64,000 bases of DNA from Kwoniella bestiolae CBS 10118 (GCF_000512585.2 NC_089243.1:2170001-2234000), one strand, 5' to 3'; shown: positions 11,990 through 24,703, numbered from the stretch's first letter. Numbers and translations are program-made. The notes: generated from the sequence alone by a model not told the origin.

Positions 11990-14785
11990 TCACGCGACAA
12001 AGTGAAGTTCCGTATCGATCGCTACGAGTGAATCACAAATCAGCCAGAACCACTTAAGACCCGCAGGTAACTCACGATGACAAGCTGAGAGTTGGGGTTT
12101 CTGAGTATACCTCCCCTTCATTTCTTCCCTGATACTAGTCAAGAGTTGCTGATAGCTTTGGTTCGGGTATTTGGTCAAGGCGGCGATGAAGGCCTATAGC
12201 ACAGAGGGGCATAAGCAGAGATGACAAACATCATATCTTTCTACTTGTTCTTATGTGAGAGAAGAGTACCACTCACATAGGACATCGCTCCTGTGGCTTT
12301 ACCTTCCTCTTGAGTATCTGCGCTCTGTCTCCGCCCAAAAGTCAGCGGTCTACTCTGCTGTTCTCATTTTGCGCCTCCCCTTCCATGGCTCGAAGAGACG
12401 TAGTAAGATCTGATATTGTACAGGTAGCAAGAAGCTGAACCACTCACAGTCTGATCATCCTTACATCCCGCCCATTGAATCACATCCGCCGGACTAGTCT
12501 TAGTCTTCTTAGTCTTCTCGTGCGACTTCTTAGCATCGAACACGTCCTTGGCAGCGCCAAAGAGGTTCGCCATGATACCTCCCGTATCACCTCTTAGCAC
12601 GTCCATTCCCGCACCGAGTAATCCCTCTTTAGCTTCGGATAGGAGGTCGGGCTCTTTGATAGTGCCTTCGGTGGAGTACTGCGAGATACAAGCGCCAAGA
12701 CAATGAGCTCGGAATCGCGGACGACTGCCACATGCGAAGGACAGTGCTTTAACGGTTTTCCGCTGATATCAACATACCACATAGGGCAGATCCATGACCG
12801 TACCGGAATGGCAGGAATCGAAGATCGCAGTGAGTCTACATCCCGCAGGAAGAGGCTTGACGACGATCTCGTGGCTGATATGATTTGTAAGATACCACAT
12901 CAAAATTGGCGAACAGGGATAGACAAGCTTACACTGTCACAATAAAGTAAAGGTTAGTTAATGTTTCATTCGATCGGAACCCTTAACATAACTCACTATC
13001 ATCGTCAATGATCAATCCGGCAGTCTCGTGATCGAGTGGACAGATAGCTAATGTAACGGATGAATTAGTAGTGAAGACTTGTCAGTACAGCAGAGTAAAG
13101 ACTCACCCTCATCATCGTCATCGCCTTCATCCCCATCGAGATCTTCAGCTTGGGTACCATGTCCGGAGCTGTGTCCAACCATCATACATCGTCAGCAAGA
13201 TTACAAGGGATTAAGAGCTCCGAACACGGGTCTCTCCGTATGATGCTACACTTACTAATGCAAGAACAACGCATCGTCCCTCTGGGCACCTTCAACCAGC
13301 CACCTCATCCCCTTGAGGATGTTCTCTCTGGTAGGTAAAGTTCTCGGGTCATTGGTATCATCAGTGAGCATGACGATATCAGCTGGTCTGTAGCCAAACC
13401 TCTCGCAGATGAATTTTTGTACGTTGTGAGCGTCGTTGATGCAGCCTGCTAGTTCGCCAGAGGTGCCGAAGTAGTTGATGCCGATCTGAGCGACACAACA
13501 GTGTCAGTATGAAGTAAAGCAGGATATGTTGTCGTGGTCGACATTTTTGACAAGGGTAGATGTCGCATCAGAAAGACTCACGAGCAACGCTTTTCTGGTA
13601 CCGCTACCTGTATATCAAGTTCAATCATGAGCGAGTGCATTGCTATCTCGTGCAGTGGTCTTACTTACATCTCGAGTATTCGAAGAAGGCTTGGGCGACC
13701 TCTCCAGTCTGCGGGTCGGTGAAAGTAGGACCGTAATGTTGTTGATGAGGTTGACCATCGTCTCCACCTCGGTACTGGTTACCGTAAGGTGGTTGAGGGC
13801 CTTGGTATTGTTGTTGAGGTATATACCCTGCTCCGCTGCATTGATGGTGGGACTGCAGTCAATACTTGGTAATTGATCGAGGGAGAGAGCAACTCACGTG
13901 GGGTAGTAGTCTTGAGGAGGTGGACCAGGGGGAGGGACATAGTTGAATTGATCGCCACCTTGACGATATCTATATCATGCATACAATCAGCGCGAGATCA
14001 AATACGATCCGCGATATGGATGTACTCACCCGCCACCCTGATTGTAGGTCTGGTCATATCCGCCATATTGCTGGGGAGCACCGTAAGCACCGTGTTTTTG
14101 GGGTTGTTGACAATACCCGCTGTACTGTTGAGCAGGCTGGTATTGGCCCGAGTCTTGACCACCGAGGTTCCTACCAATGTCACTGTGAGTCAAAGATGTC
14201 ACTTGTTCAAGAACGACCATACTCACATAGCACCAAAAGAGCCCTCCATGCCAGATGATTGGTGATAACCTTGTTGATACTCGCCACCTGACCCATGACT
14301 ACATTATACATCCACGTCAGCTCACACTGAAACGTTGCCATTGTTCAAGATCGAATAGGTACCCACGCATAGCCAGCAGATCTCTCATCGTCACCTTCCT
14401 CCTTGTTCTTTTTCTTCTCCCTGTGCTCCTTGATCTTCTTGAATATGGACGTCACTCCATCTTTGATCTTCTTATTTTTCTCTTTATCATGAGAATCAGA
14501 ATGAGATCCGTGTCCATGACTACCACCATGTCCATAACCACCCGCTACACCCCCACCATCCCCTTCCGACGCCTCTCTGTATTCCTCTGAGCCAGAGCCA
14601 GAATGATGGGATCCCAAGTCGGATGAATGATGGCCTTGATTATCGTCAGATCCTATATCTGACTCCGAGCTTGCGCTTGATGAGGATGATGGCTCACTCT
14701 CACTTTCACTTTGATGGTCCTCCTCTTCTGATTGTTGTTCCTCGTATGACTCTTCGTATGATTCTTCGTATTCGTCTGATGACAT
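11990..14785 (-). CDS. MCA1: Metacaspase (type I, caspase-like cysteine protease)
   Basis: The N-terminus is a long Glu/Ser-rich acidic stretch, then a His/Gly segment and a Lys-rich helix (KIKDGVTSIFKKIKEHREKK). A Gln/Tyr/Gly-rich region encoded around 13800-14200 leads to the p20-like domain. Seen there are GELAGCINDAHNVQKFI, YRPADIVMLTDDTNDP, RTLPTRENILKGMRWLVEG, the catalytic His in LFLHYSGHG (split by an intron) and the catalytic Cys in AIFDSCHSGTVMDLPYV. DGDEGDDDEAICPLD precedes the latter. The small-subunit region has QWAGCKDDQTSADT and ends in CHPIDTELHFVA. Metacaspases cleave after Arg/Lys and act in stress responses and proteostasis. Many introns interrupt it. The acidic Ser-rich start before the Gln-rich segment is longer than in the yeast protein. 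Confidence 0.93.
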
Positions 14786-14904
14786 GGTGTAGTGAGAATG
14801 TGATTGACTAGGTATTGATGAGAGGTATGAGTATATGAGTATGAGAATGAGTCTGATGGGATGAAGAGAGATGAAGAATGGAATGATGATGATTACAGTA
14901 GTGG

Positions 14905-14912
14905 TTTATATA
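14905..14912 (-). promoter_or_regulatory. TATA box of the metacaspase gene
   Basis: TATATAAA on the minus strand, 120 nt upstream of the ATG at 14785. The rest of 14786-15620 is a divergent promoter; a short CA repeat sits at about 15047-15058. Confidence 0.5.
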
Positions 14913-15620
14913 CAACAAGTTACACGTATCCCCTACGGTGGTGATGTCAGTCTCATGTCATGCATGGTCCGTGCAGGTTCACACACGGTCAGTGCGGTCA
15001 TTACAGTATACACAGTCAAACACAGTCAATCATCCTTTGGGCAACACACACACACACTATGTAGTCAACGACATGCCAGCAAGTCGTAGACACCGTCCAG
15101 ACTCATCTTGGATTCAACTCATCGTCAAGCGAAGGGGAACAGCGGCATGGCTAATGGTGGCTAGGCAGTAACGGCAATCTCGGTAATAAGAGCTCTTGAG
15201 CGGTCGGATCAGACCTGCTCAAAGATGAAGATGCTAGATGAGACGAGGGAGTCAAAGGGTAGAGTGAACAGTGTGATGCTGATGGTCGTTTGTCCGTGTG
15301 TGTTGCGATTAGTGATTTTAATTAGAATTCAGAATCGGCTTGATTAGCGAAATCAAATTATGGTCAGCTTTCATCACAAGTTGATTACGATTTCGCCCTG
15401 AATTTGAATTGATCGACATAGCAGGTAGAGGGCATTACGTCATCCGGGTCATGTGTGGAGTATGAGCGATACCGTCTTGGTCGTACTTATCAACAGTGAC
15501 AACCCCCATCTCATCTTCTCATCTTGCTATCACTATTATCGACCACAATATCTTGAAAGCGTTATCGAGAATAGCTATCCTACTACATCCCACTGTCCCT
15601 CTCACAACACAGTAGTCATC

Positions 15621-17026
15621 ATGTCAAGCTACGATGCAGCTCCCGACGAAATCATTACCCCTTCTCAATTCAGGGAGTCGATGAAGTTGGTCAGGCTTCA
15701 GATCGCTATTCCCATATCGGGTGAGTCATACCACATCGTCTGATGGGTACCCCAGCTTACAATGTATGATGTGTTAAGTCCTCGTGGCGATGGGAGCGAA
15801 TATCGTTTGTGCTCTAGCCATCAAACCTGGATTGTGTGAGTTCATCAATTGACGAACGAGAGGTGCGCGTCCTGACAATCTCGCCTGATCAGCCGGTATC
15901 AACGCCTTGTTCCCTACTCTTTTATCGCCAAATGCAACTATGGTGGGGATCTACTGGGCCTTGTTGTATCTTCTACAAGGTAAGTTGAGAAAGTTGACCG
16001 GACGTTGGCGACCTTGACCTGATTATCTACAGTCGGATTCTGCTTGGTCCTCTTGTTGGTGAGAAAGGATGTCACCAAGGTTAGTGGACGCTTTTCCTAA
16101 TTGGACCGCGATCATGCTGATTAAGCTCCGTGAATAATCAGGAAACTCTCATCCACGGTGTCGGACTTCGATTCGCAATCTCAAACTGGCTGCAAGCTAC
16201 CTGGGCGGTATTCTTCGTACGTTACTCACTGCACAATTTCAGGTGTTGTCCGATACTAACACTTATTTCTCATGTAGACCCTTCAATTCTTCTGGGGAGC
16301 AGAGGTAGTGCTCATCATCAACGTGATCTTGCTGTGCGTGTTTGTCTCGTTTCAATTGTGAATGTGCTGTACTGACGTCCTCCCTCGCAGCCTCTCCATC
16401 CACCTGACCCTGCTTTACTACCCCGTAACCCTGAAAAGACCCATCGACGCGATCTTCATCCACGCACCCATGACAATGTTCCTCGCCATCCTCTTCGAGC
16501 TAGATTGGATGCATAACGGATTCGTAGCTTTGGGATGGTTCATCAAGGAGGAAACTGCGAGGGAGAAGTACACTTGGCAAGCTGTCGGCGCTGTTGCTGC
16601 AGTCAACGTCATTGCGGCGATCTGGGCGGGTGTGAAGAGGTTATAGTGAGTTACATTTCCACTTGAGACAGTTGCTGCAAGGCTGCATTGACTGTCCCTC
16701 GTGATTTCCAATCTGGCCATTTTGCTGACGAGTGCCTTCAATGATATAGCCTCCTCACCACTGCAAGCGTCTACCTCCTGTTCACCTTACTATTCTCCTC
16801 ACCCCGATCCAATCCTACTCTACCTACTACTGCTCTGCCCAAACCCACTCCTCTACTCGTCACACTTATCATCTGCCTAGTGCTCCACCCTATCGCTTTG
16901 GTCGCGGGAGTAGCCTGGCAAAGAACTAGAGAAAGAGAAGGCAGGATCAGGTTGGAAGAGGAGGTGGAGCGGGCCGAGGAGATTGAGAGGGAGGCTGATA
17001 GGGAAGCTAGAATAAGGGGAGAGTAG
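15621..17026 (+). CDS. Multi-pass membrane protein of unknown function
   Basis: The start MSSYDAAPDEIITPSQFRES precedes the first hydrophobic segment. Many short exons follow. The conceptual protein has about nine hydrophobic segments, among them VLVAMGANIVCALAI, MVGIYWALLYLLQVGFCLV, LTLLYYPVTL, MTMFLAILFELDWM, WQAVGAVAAVNVIAAIWAG, YLLFTLLF and LLVTLIICLVLHPIALVAG. RFAISNWLQATWAVFF and the Trp-rich layout recall TspO-like or DUF1774-type fungal membrane proteins, but I cannot assign it. The C-terminus is a soluble, highly charged helix (ERAEEIEREADREARIRGE), probably a cytosolic coiled coil. It is transcribed away from the metacaspase. No signal peptide was seen beyond the first membrane segment. 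Confidence 0.75.
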
Positions 17027-17583
17027 GTGTCACGTGGTTGGTGGATAAGTACTCTGAAATGTTTCTACAATACACGATGTATGCTTGGTACTGGTCGGGC
17101 TATGACTGCTAATGTGAACGCCTCGCTAGACATGGACGAGATTGAGAATGACCTAGTCTACCAAGATCATGCCCAAAGTGCCGAAGAGGTTAGACGAACA
17201 TTGTTGTAAGCCCGTCAAGCTCTGATAAGATCAAAGTACGATTTCCCACCGTATGGTCACTGTACACAAGGGGGTGAATGACGTTAGGTGTATATGAATG
17301 GTTGGTTGATATTCTATCATGCTCTTTGTACAGTACACACGATGTCTGCTTGAGACGGGTGGCATCCTGACTAACTAAGCATTTCCTCACAGTTTGCAAA
17401 CTGAAGATGCTTCGCTGACTATTTTCATGACACTTCACTATATCAAAATCAACCGTACAATTCGCGTCATTCTCATATATTGCCCCTTCCAGCCCATCCT
17501 CCTCCTTGCCCATCTTCCGCCGAACCCCGCCCGCCCGCCCGCCTCCCTCCCTCTCTCTCTGTGTGCTCAGCTCGAAACTTCGG
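17027..17583. other. Intergenic region between convergent genes
   Basis: About 560 nt between a plus-strand membrane-protein gene and the 3' end of the amino-acid permease. I see no coding signal. It contains a pyrimidine-rich CCCGCCCGCC/CTCTCTCT stretch around 17525-17565. Confidence 0.4.
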
Positions 17584-18926
17584 TTAATTAGAGAACAACA
17601 TCCTGTAAATCCTGATGTAAAGCGGAGCAGCAGCTCTCTCAGCTCTGTACGCCCGCATGTCCTCTACGGTCAACCACGACTTCCTACCGGTATCCAGATC
17701 GATCTCATGTGCTTTTCTGGGTAAAGTTCGTTTCCATAGGTACCCAATCACGTAGAAACCAATCATGATGGGTGCGGCCAAGTATGAGAGGAAGAAAGAT
17801 TCAGCCCTTTCGCCTGCTGACTCGACACCTCCAATTGGGAAGAGACCCTAATTTGTCCCAGTCGATCAGTCACCAATGCACAGGGCAGCATTTCAAGAAG
17901 CTAGAGGATGGACTCACGATGTAGAACTGAGCAATGAGAATGATGACGATCAACGCTGCTCCGAGCCATGATCCGTAGGCACCCCCGATAGCTTTGAAAG
18001 GCAATTCCTCGACCGAGTGACCCTGCACTTTCCATGCCTTCCTAAATCGAATGTGGGTAACACAGATAGACAACCAAGTAATCAATGTCGATAATCCACT
18101 TAATGCGACAAGCCAGTCGAAGACCTCTCCGCCAACGTCGGCACAATTGATATAAGCTATAGGGGCGAACACAAGGATAGCAACAAGTGACCAGAGGGGT
18201 CTACCGGATTTATCGACGTAGGTGAATATCTTGGGCGCATAGCCTGTCTCAGCGAGGGCAGTGAGAGTTCGAGATCCGGCGTAGACGCAGGAGAGACCGA
18301 TGGATAGGACGGAAATGCAAATGGTAAGGTTGATGAGGTGGTTGAGACCCCTGATTCGGGCCCGGTCCATCAAGATAACGAATGGGGAAATGTCGGAACC
18401 ACTACCGTTGTACAGGTCTGGATCGTCCGATCGGATGGTAAGACCCACGATCGTGAGAGAGGTGATATAGATGAGGGTGATTCGCCAGAAGGTGTTCTTG
18501 ACGGCCGATGGCATGGTTTTCCGAGGGTTGGGGGTTTCAGTGGCGGCTAGACCGACAAGCTCGGTACTGTGGCGAATCAACAACCAAAGTCAATCGTCAA
18601 CCCTCTCCTTTCGCTCCCAGCAATCTTTCATGGTGAAGACTCTTCAGATGCTGGGGAGAGTGATGTAGTACTGAGAATTGAGAATATACCACTCACCCAG
18701 CGAAAGAGAACGCAGCAGTGACAAATACCGCGCAGACACCTAAAATGGTCGGGGTTAGCCTAAAACTTCGACCTTCATCTCTGACGCCAATGAGAAGAAG
18801 ACCAACCTTTGAACCCATTGGGAAATGCGCCCGGAGCTTCATGCCATAATCTTGCACCTTGGTAAGTGTCGAAGTCCCCGCCTTGAGTTTGAGAGAAGAT
18901 CGTCAGCGAAAGAAAAAGAATTCGAG

Positions 18927-18957
<31 letters not shown>

Positions 18958-20068
18958 GTTTTCTCCGGTTTTACGTTCCCCCAGAAGTGATCACTCACCG
19001 GCAGGACCACCACCACAGATACAGACTATACCGATGATGATGTACAGGATTACCACAAGCAATTTCAAGCAAGATGACCAGAATTCTTCTTCAGCGTATC
19101 CCAAAGTACCAAAAGCGGAGGCGATCAGGATGACAATCATAAATATGGTTATCCACGCAGCTAGGGGAACCTATATCAATCGAACATCAGTGATGCGATG
19201 AGATGGGAGTTAGAGAAGAAAGGCAAGATACCTTGTCGGTCTAATTCATTGAAGGGAGAAGTTTGGTAAGCCTGTTGTTCGTTTGCCCTTGTAGTCACTG
19301 AAATCTCTTGAGCTCACCCAATATTGCACGGTAGAACCAGCGACAGTGATTTCCAGCGGTAACACAACAGCCCATTGCAAGACGTAATTCCAACCCATCG
19401 CGAACGCAAAGGCAGGGTCGAGCATTCGAGAAGCGAGAGTATAGAAACCACCGGAGACGGGATAGATAATTGCCATTTCACCGAGAGCCTGGGTGACGTT
19501 GATGAGCATGACACCTAGGAGGTAAAAACAATAACGTCATCTTTTAGGCTTCTTCCGAAGGATTGATCTCACACGTTCTGAACTTACCCATTATGATCCA
19601 GGCTAGCAAGATTCCTGCCGGTCCACCATTGCCTAAAGCACTACCTGAACCGACGAAAAGACCAGTACCGATTGAACCGCCTAAAGAAGGAGAAAATTCA
19701 AATTAGCTTTCTTCGATGATGCCTCTTTCTGAAATTCTTCCTGTTTTCGCTAGAAATCTCCACTGTAACTCACCAACAGCAATCATCTGCAAATGCCTAG
19801 GCTTCATCTTTTGTTGAAGTAACGGATTATCATGTTGCAAGTATTCAGGCGGGATATCACCATGAGAGACCAAGCCCCTAGTTGTTCCCGGAGCTCTCTT
19901 GAACGATTCGAAGTTGAATCCCAATCTGGTCAGGAACTTCTCCTTGCTTGGATCATAATAGACATCCTGGGCGGGATCGACGTATACAGTTGGGTGAGGA
20001 GTACCATCTCCGACCTTCTTCTCTACGTCGTTGTAGTGGTTATGAGCACTCATGCCTTCTTGTGCCAT
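17584..20068 (-). CDS. Amino-acid permease (AAT/YAT family)
   Basis: The start is MAQEGMSAHNHYNDVEKK at 20068. The hydrophilic N-tail runs to LLQQKMKPRHLQMIAVGGSIG, the family signature before TM1. Later segments include GEMAIIYPVSGGFYTLASRM, GWNYVLQWAVVLPLEITVAG, AFSFAGTELVGLAATETPNP, RITLIYITSLTIVGLTI, CVYAGSRTLTALAETGYAP and a C-tail ending ERAAAPLYIRIYRMLFSN. This is the standard 12-TM yeast amino-acid permease plan, acting at the plasma membrane as an H+ symporter. TAAFSFAGTE..LAATET is the TM6 motif. Exon joins GGGPAG/GGDFDTYQ flank an intron that contains a 28-base homopolymer. GATA sites crowd the upstream region, consistent with nitrogen control. Which amino acids it carries cannot be said. 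Confidence 0.93.
18930..18957. repeat. 28-base poly-T run inside a permease intron
   Basis: Twenty-eight consecutive T on the plus strand, which is poly-A in the sense of the gene. It lies between the donor after GGGPAG and the acceptor before GGDFDTYQG. The run is intronic, so a length change should not alter the protein. Confidence 0.9.
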
Positions 20069-20180
20069 CTTGTGGTGTTGGCGATGTACTCCGATTTGAT
20101 CGATACGTTACGATGCACAGATCAATGTCTTGGAGAAATAGGAAGAAAAAAAAGTGGGGCAGTGTGAAGAAATGCCCCCT

Positions 20181-20188
20181 GTTTATAT
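20181..20188 (-). promoter_or_regulatory. TATA-like box of the amino-acid permease
   Basis: Reads ATATAAAC on the minus strand, about 113 nt upstream of the ATG at 20068. Confidence 0.4.
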
Positions 20189-20197
20189 GTCTACTGG

Positions 20198-20910
20198 TTA
20201 TCCCTTATCATGGGTAAAGTGGATCGTCGTGTGATCTAGAGTGACCTCACTGTGAATAGGCGGATCGTCTGTGTATGACATCGGATGAAATCGTCAGAGA
20301 CTTTCAGTTCCAAAGCCATCTTCTCCAACAGGTGTTATCTTCTCTGATTCTCATTGGTCGGCAGAGGTGATCGCCAAGAAAGCATAGGTTACGTTACCAC
20401 AAGCGGAGTCGGCAGTCCGCAAGAGGGGGATAAACGAAAAGTAAAACATTGACTTCGTTATCTCTTCTCTACTACCGGTCCCGTCACAGACGTTTTTCCC
20501 TCGAAAGACTAGTCTAAAACCATGAGCTAGTTCGCCAGAAGGGGTAATGAGGAAAGGGCAGTTCCATGGGGTTCTCCTTCACCAACCCACAAGAGAACGT
20601 CCCACGCCTGCGGCGGGATCACCAATTGAGATATTCAGAGGTCAAGCTTATCACTACTGCGGTACAGTACCGTGAACGAATCGCTCAATCAAACCATGAC
20701 ACCATGTGGAGCCGTGTGCTTGGCACAAACATAAAAAAAAAACGGAGAACGAAACGAGAACAAAAACAGGGTTACTAACAAGATAAGGTGTTTCTCCAGC
20801 GGCAATGTAATGGGAAAATGACATCACACATGGATCACCAATTTACGCTTAAACCAAGTTTGATATTACGCCACCACAGACCGGCTAGAGATAAGAGGGC
20901 GAAAGATAAG
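20198..20910. promoter_or_regulatory. Cluster of GATA-factor motifs upstream of the amino-acid permease
   Basis: Nine GATAA/TTATC cores lie in about 710 nt: 20198-20202, 20204-20209, 20335-20339, 20429-20433, 20458-20462, 20647-20652, 20782-20787, 20890-20895 and 20905-20910. Five of them are the fuller GATAAG/CTTATC. Fungal GATA factors (Gat1/AreA type) bind such sites and switch on amino-acid permeases when good nitrogen is scarce. The clustering fits the downstream gene. The remaining intergenic DNA to 21632 (about 720 nt) shows no gene. Confidence 0.55.
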
Positions 20911-21632
20911 CAACCGAGGTGAGGTGACTTGGACACCCCTCACAGAAAGTAGGTCTGAATGTGAACGTGAATGTGAGATCGTGGTGCGTACGAATGTTTA
21001 TAACACCCAGTGCATATGGAACTCACCAAGAAAGTAGGAGACCAAGACAAACCCAAGCAATCTTATGCAAAACCATCTCGTTATTCCAAGCAAGGAGGTG
21101 ATTAGGCAAACTCCGGAATATACGGATCACGATCCAACCAGAACACAAACATCACTTGATCGGAGTAAGCGCCAAGATAATGCACCACACGATCTTTTTA
21201 GATCTGCCAAGCATATCAACGGCGATGAATTCACCTACGACATGCTCCATCCCCTCTGCTCGGTTATTGAGTAACGCCGTGTCCGAGAGACTGTACTTGG
21301 TCCCGCTCGGACCTCTTTTTGACCAGATGACATGGCTTCCACGTGGCGAGTGATAATGGTCGACCAAATGTATAATCCGATTTATGACACGTCGTTTTGG
21401 ATATACCCAAGGTTATCATCTACAACCGCAAGACGATAGGTTAAATGCAAACCGAAAACACTAAAACTACAGACCAAGATACAGCAGAACAAACAGTACT
21501 CGAATCATTCCAATCAATACTAATCGATGTTCAAATCTTCTCACTCTGATGCCCTTCCATATATCTACAACCACTCGAACCACCATCTGACCTTCAAAAC
21601 ACAACGTTCATGAGACAGCCCAAAGCAACATT

Positions 21633-24040
21633 CTACACCTTCCCTTTAGTCCTCTCAATCTCCTCCGCAGTCATATCCATCCTATGCAAATTAGTCTCCT
21701 TCGCAGCATTATCGAGATCCCTGAAGAACACAAAGTTCAATGCAGATGCAGCCAAATTCGCAACACCCACGCCGACGCTGTGACCGAGATTTATCAGTAT
21801 ATGACCCCCGAGGTACAATACGATAGATGAGGTGTTACTCACAATACCCAGGTCAGGTTCGGGTCCTTGAATGCTGGAGTACAACCCAGGACGATGGCCT
21901 TGGAGATGGCGCTGGTGAAGAAGACGCAGGCGATGATAGTACCTTTCATTCGTGGTGGAGTCATCGTGTAGGCCATTTCGTAACCTACTCAAACTTATCA
22001 GTGAGAACTCGGCCTAGAATAAGATGGATGTACTCACAAGAGACACTGATGAATATACCTCCCAAGGGCTGAAGGATGAATGGGATAGCCACGAGCCAAG
22101 CGGACTGTGTGGCGAAGGTCAGTCATAATCATGCAGAGCAAAAGATCGAAGGCGGACTTACTAAAGGTGACACTCCCGTCCCAACGTCACATTCCGTAGC
22201 TTGATAACCACAAGGACTAGTCTCGTAAACCTGCCATTGCAGGATTGCTGCGACAGCATTCAAGATTGCACCGATCAAGAATCCAACCGAGACTGATTTC
22301 ACCCCGATGATCAGCTTAAGTCTCTATCCGTTGTAAGAGTACTTACTTCTTCTGATATAACCATAGTTGATACCCATCCTTCGCAACATCGGATAAAGGA
22401 CATAGTTGTACACTGGAATGGCACACACGGTGGTAATAGGGTTGAAGTTGTTGAGCAAATCATCTAAAACATCATGGTCAGCATCAACCTTTCGCAATCT
22501 TTTGGACTAGGCTCACTTGGTAGTCCATTTGTAGTCATCGACCCAGCCATATTCGTCAGGATTGTGTTAGTTCCGCCGTCCGCAAGGTACCATGCAGGAA
22601 GGAAAACGAAGACCCGTAATGCCTTGAGAGTAGCTTTGACCTCATCTACAAACTGATCATCCCAGCTGAAATAGCCCGGCTTATGTTTGGCGGCAAGATC
22701 TTCATACTCTCCGTTCGCTCGAAGGTTGCTTGGCTTCACGCTCTCCCAAGCTTCATCAGTGCCCTTGAAACCTTTACTGCGCTTGAGGACCTGGCCAATG
22801 ACCTTGAAAGCGTCCCCGACGGACGAGCCGGATGGTGGATATTGTGTAATTCGAGATCGGACCCAAAGCAAGGATATCGGTTGGAGTATGAAACAGATAC
22901 CGGGTAACATGCTACAGCCAAAGTCAATTGATGTTGACGTGCGAGATTGTAGGATATGGTCAAACCTACAATGAAAGCCAGAAACCGATCCTCTTTTCTG
23001 TGTACGACGTTGCAATGGAGAAGAAGGCACCGGCATTTCCAAATAGGTAGTAAAGCAGGAGCATTCGTTCGACAGTGACACCAGGATCTTCGATGACTCT
23101 TTCCCCTGAAGCTAACAATTTGACGGTCTGTCGCTTGACTGTCGATTGATCCGCGATGAGCGGAGCCACACTAGAGAGTTCCTGATATCAGCTTGATGTT
23201 CTCGTGATCGAGGAAACTCACCTAGGTTTGATGAAGCCAGAACCGATTGCTAGACCAATCACACCGATGATGAACGGTACGATGGCGTGACCCCCAGTGA
23301 TAACACTTGGGATTGAAGCTGAGAAGAGTCGTCAGCGTGGCCAACTACTCCTTCAATGCTGAGAGAGAACTCAGACTCACCAATAACCAATAACATGTGA
23401 GATGCAAAACCAACAATGATTCCTACCCAGAGACCGCGATATCTTCCTAATTTGACATCCGCAAGATATCCACCTAAAAGTGGGGTACAGAAAACCAAGA
23501 ACTGGAACATGACAGTGAGTGCAGTAGCGGTCTGAAGTCCCATTCCCAGTGCACCCGCAGATTGTTGAGTTCCTGATGGGGGAGCACCCTGAAACCGAGA
23601 ATCACCACTCAGCTACACGATCAGGCGATAAAATGTCCATTTCTCACTCACCGCTCCATTCCCACCTTCAGGCAATGGTCTCTGGATGAAATTCTGAAAT
23701 ACACCTGTCACACCGTAATACGAAGCGTAGTTTGCAGCCTCGACAAAGCACAAGGCGTACCCCGCGGCATTCACCTTCCCAGGGACTTTACGGAGGGTGG
23801 CCTTCTCTTCTTCTGTTGGCGCATCATCCTCTGCCACTTCGTTGGTACCGACCAGGACATCATGACTGGTATCTTTGGTGTCAACAGCTTTGTCTGGCTG
23901 ATCCGTGAGGACGTGATTGGCATCTTCACCTGTGAGAGCGAAGTCTCGAACGAGCTGGGAGTCGTTGGCAGCTGCAAAGGCAGGCCACTCAGTCAATTAA
24001 GTCTCGAGATATAGATGAACGCTCAGCAACACTTACCCAT
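21633..24040 (-). CDS. PTR2: POT/PTR2-family di/tripeptide transporter
   Basis: The coding start is best placed at an ATG at 24038-24040 in a four-base first exon (ATGG), spliced over about 80 nt into AANDSQLVRDFALTGED. The long open frame otherwise begins at a TTG. The N-tail is acidic. Then come the family signature ALCFVEAANYASYYGVTGVF (E-x-x-x-Y-Y-G), GALGMGLQTATALTVMFQFL, GGYLADVKLGRYRGLWVG, and FIKPSVAPLIADQ, the usual second PTR2 signature region. The middle loop has KPGYFSWDDQFVDEVKATL. The C-terminus has VGVGVANLAASALNFVFF, then a short cytosolic tail (EEIERTKGKV). POT transporters import small peptides with protons. With the neighbouring permease this forms a peptide/amino-acid uptake pair. 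A 5' neighbour, a 2-oxoglutarate oxygenase, diverges from it. Confidence 0.9.
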
Positions 24041-24120
24041 GAGGAATCAATTGTATATTATTGGTTGAGAGGAAAGAGACGATGAAAAGCGGATGCGCCA
24101 GGCGAGGGGGGAGAAAGGTG

Positions 24121-24128
24121 TATATAAG
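24121..24128. promoter_or_regulatory. TATA box of the peptide transporter
   Basis: TATATAAG, palindromic enough to serve either strand, about 81 nt upstream of the transporter ATG at 24040. Confidence 0.4.
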
Positions 24129-24187
24129 TCAAGCGGACGAGGGGGACAGCTCTGCCCGCTGTAGCTCGGGCGACCCTCTATCTCCTG

Positions 24188-24703
24188 CTTATCGTCTTCC
24201 TCCACTTCTGCTATCATGACACACATGTCCTGTGAACAATACATGTCTTATCAGCAGCATATAATGAAGGATCACCCGTCGCTTCAGAATCTCGGTCCTC
24301 GAATCCGTGATTCTAGGTGGAGGCAGGCCTCAACGGACCGGTGAGAACGAGCCAACATTTCGTTGTTCATTGGCTGCTCGGGATTCTGTCCGTCTCATGG
24401 CGGCTACTAGCCGCAGGATCTATCTTCCCGGATAGATTCCCATGAATGTTTAGATTGCAGAGTCGCCAAAAATAGCCTTAAGACTGTGATTGTCGGTCAA
24501 AAGTCCACCTTTAGATCAGGTTGAACGATGATAAAGTTTAGTCCATCGGATCTGGCCGAACGGAGTTGCGCGATGGGTGCTCATTCCATCTTCATCCATA
24601 TGTATGATTAGACCAAATCGTACGCTCGGCATTGCACAGGCCGAGGCGGTAAATGCATGCAATGCTTAGCGACCTCTCGACATCGAATATAAAGTCGCTT
24701 ATC
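24188..24703. promoter_or_regulatory. GATA-factor motifs in the divergent PTR2/oxygenase promoter
   Basis: CTTATC at 24188-24193, 24247-24252 and 24698-24703, plus GATAA at 24530-24534, lie between the peptide transporter and the oxygenase. A TATAAAG box at 24688-24694 is 57 nt before the oxygenase ATG. Confidence 0.4.

Noticed and set aside
18900..19037. Phe-rich frame crossing the poly-T run
   Set aside because: The run lies inside an intron of the permease; the frame is a shadow of the homopolymer.
24280..24320. GGTCCTCGAATCC-like T-loop suggestive of a tRNA B box
   Set aside because: No matching acceptor stem, D arm or anticodon arm could be drawn around it.
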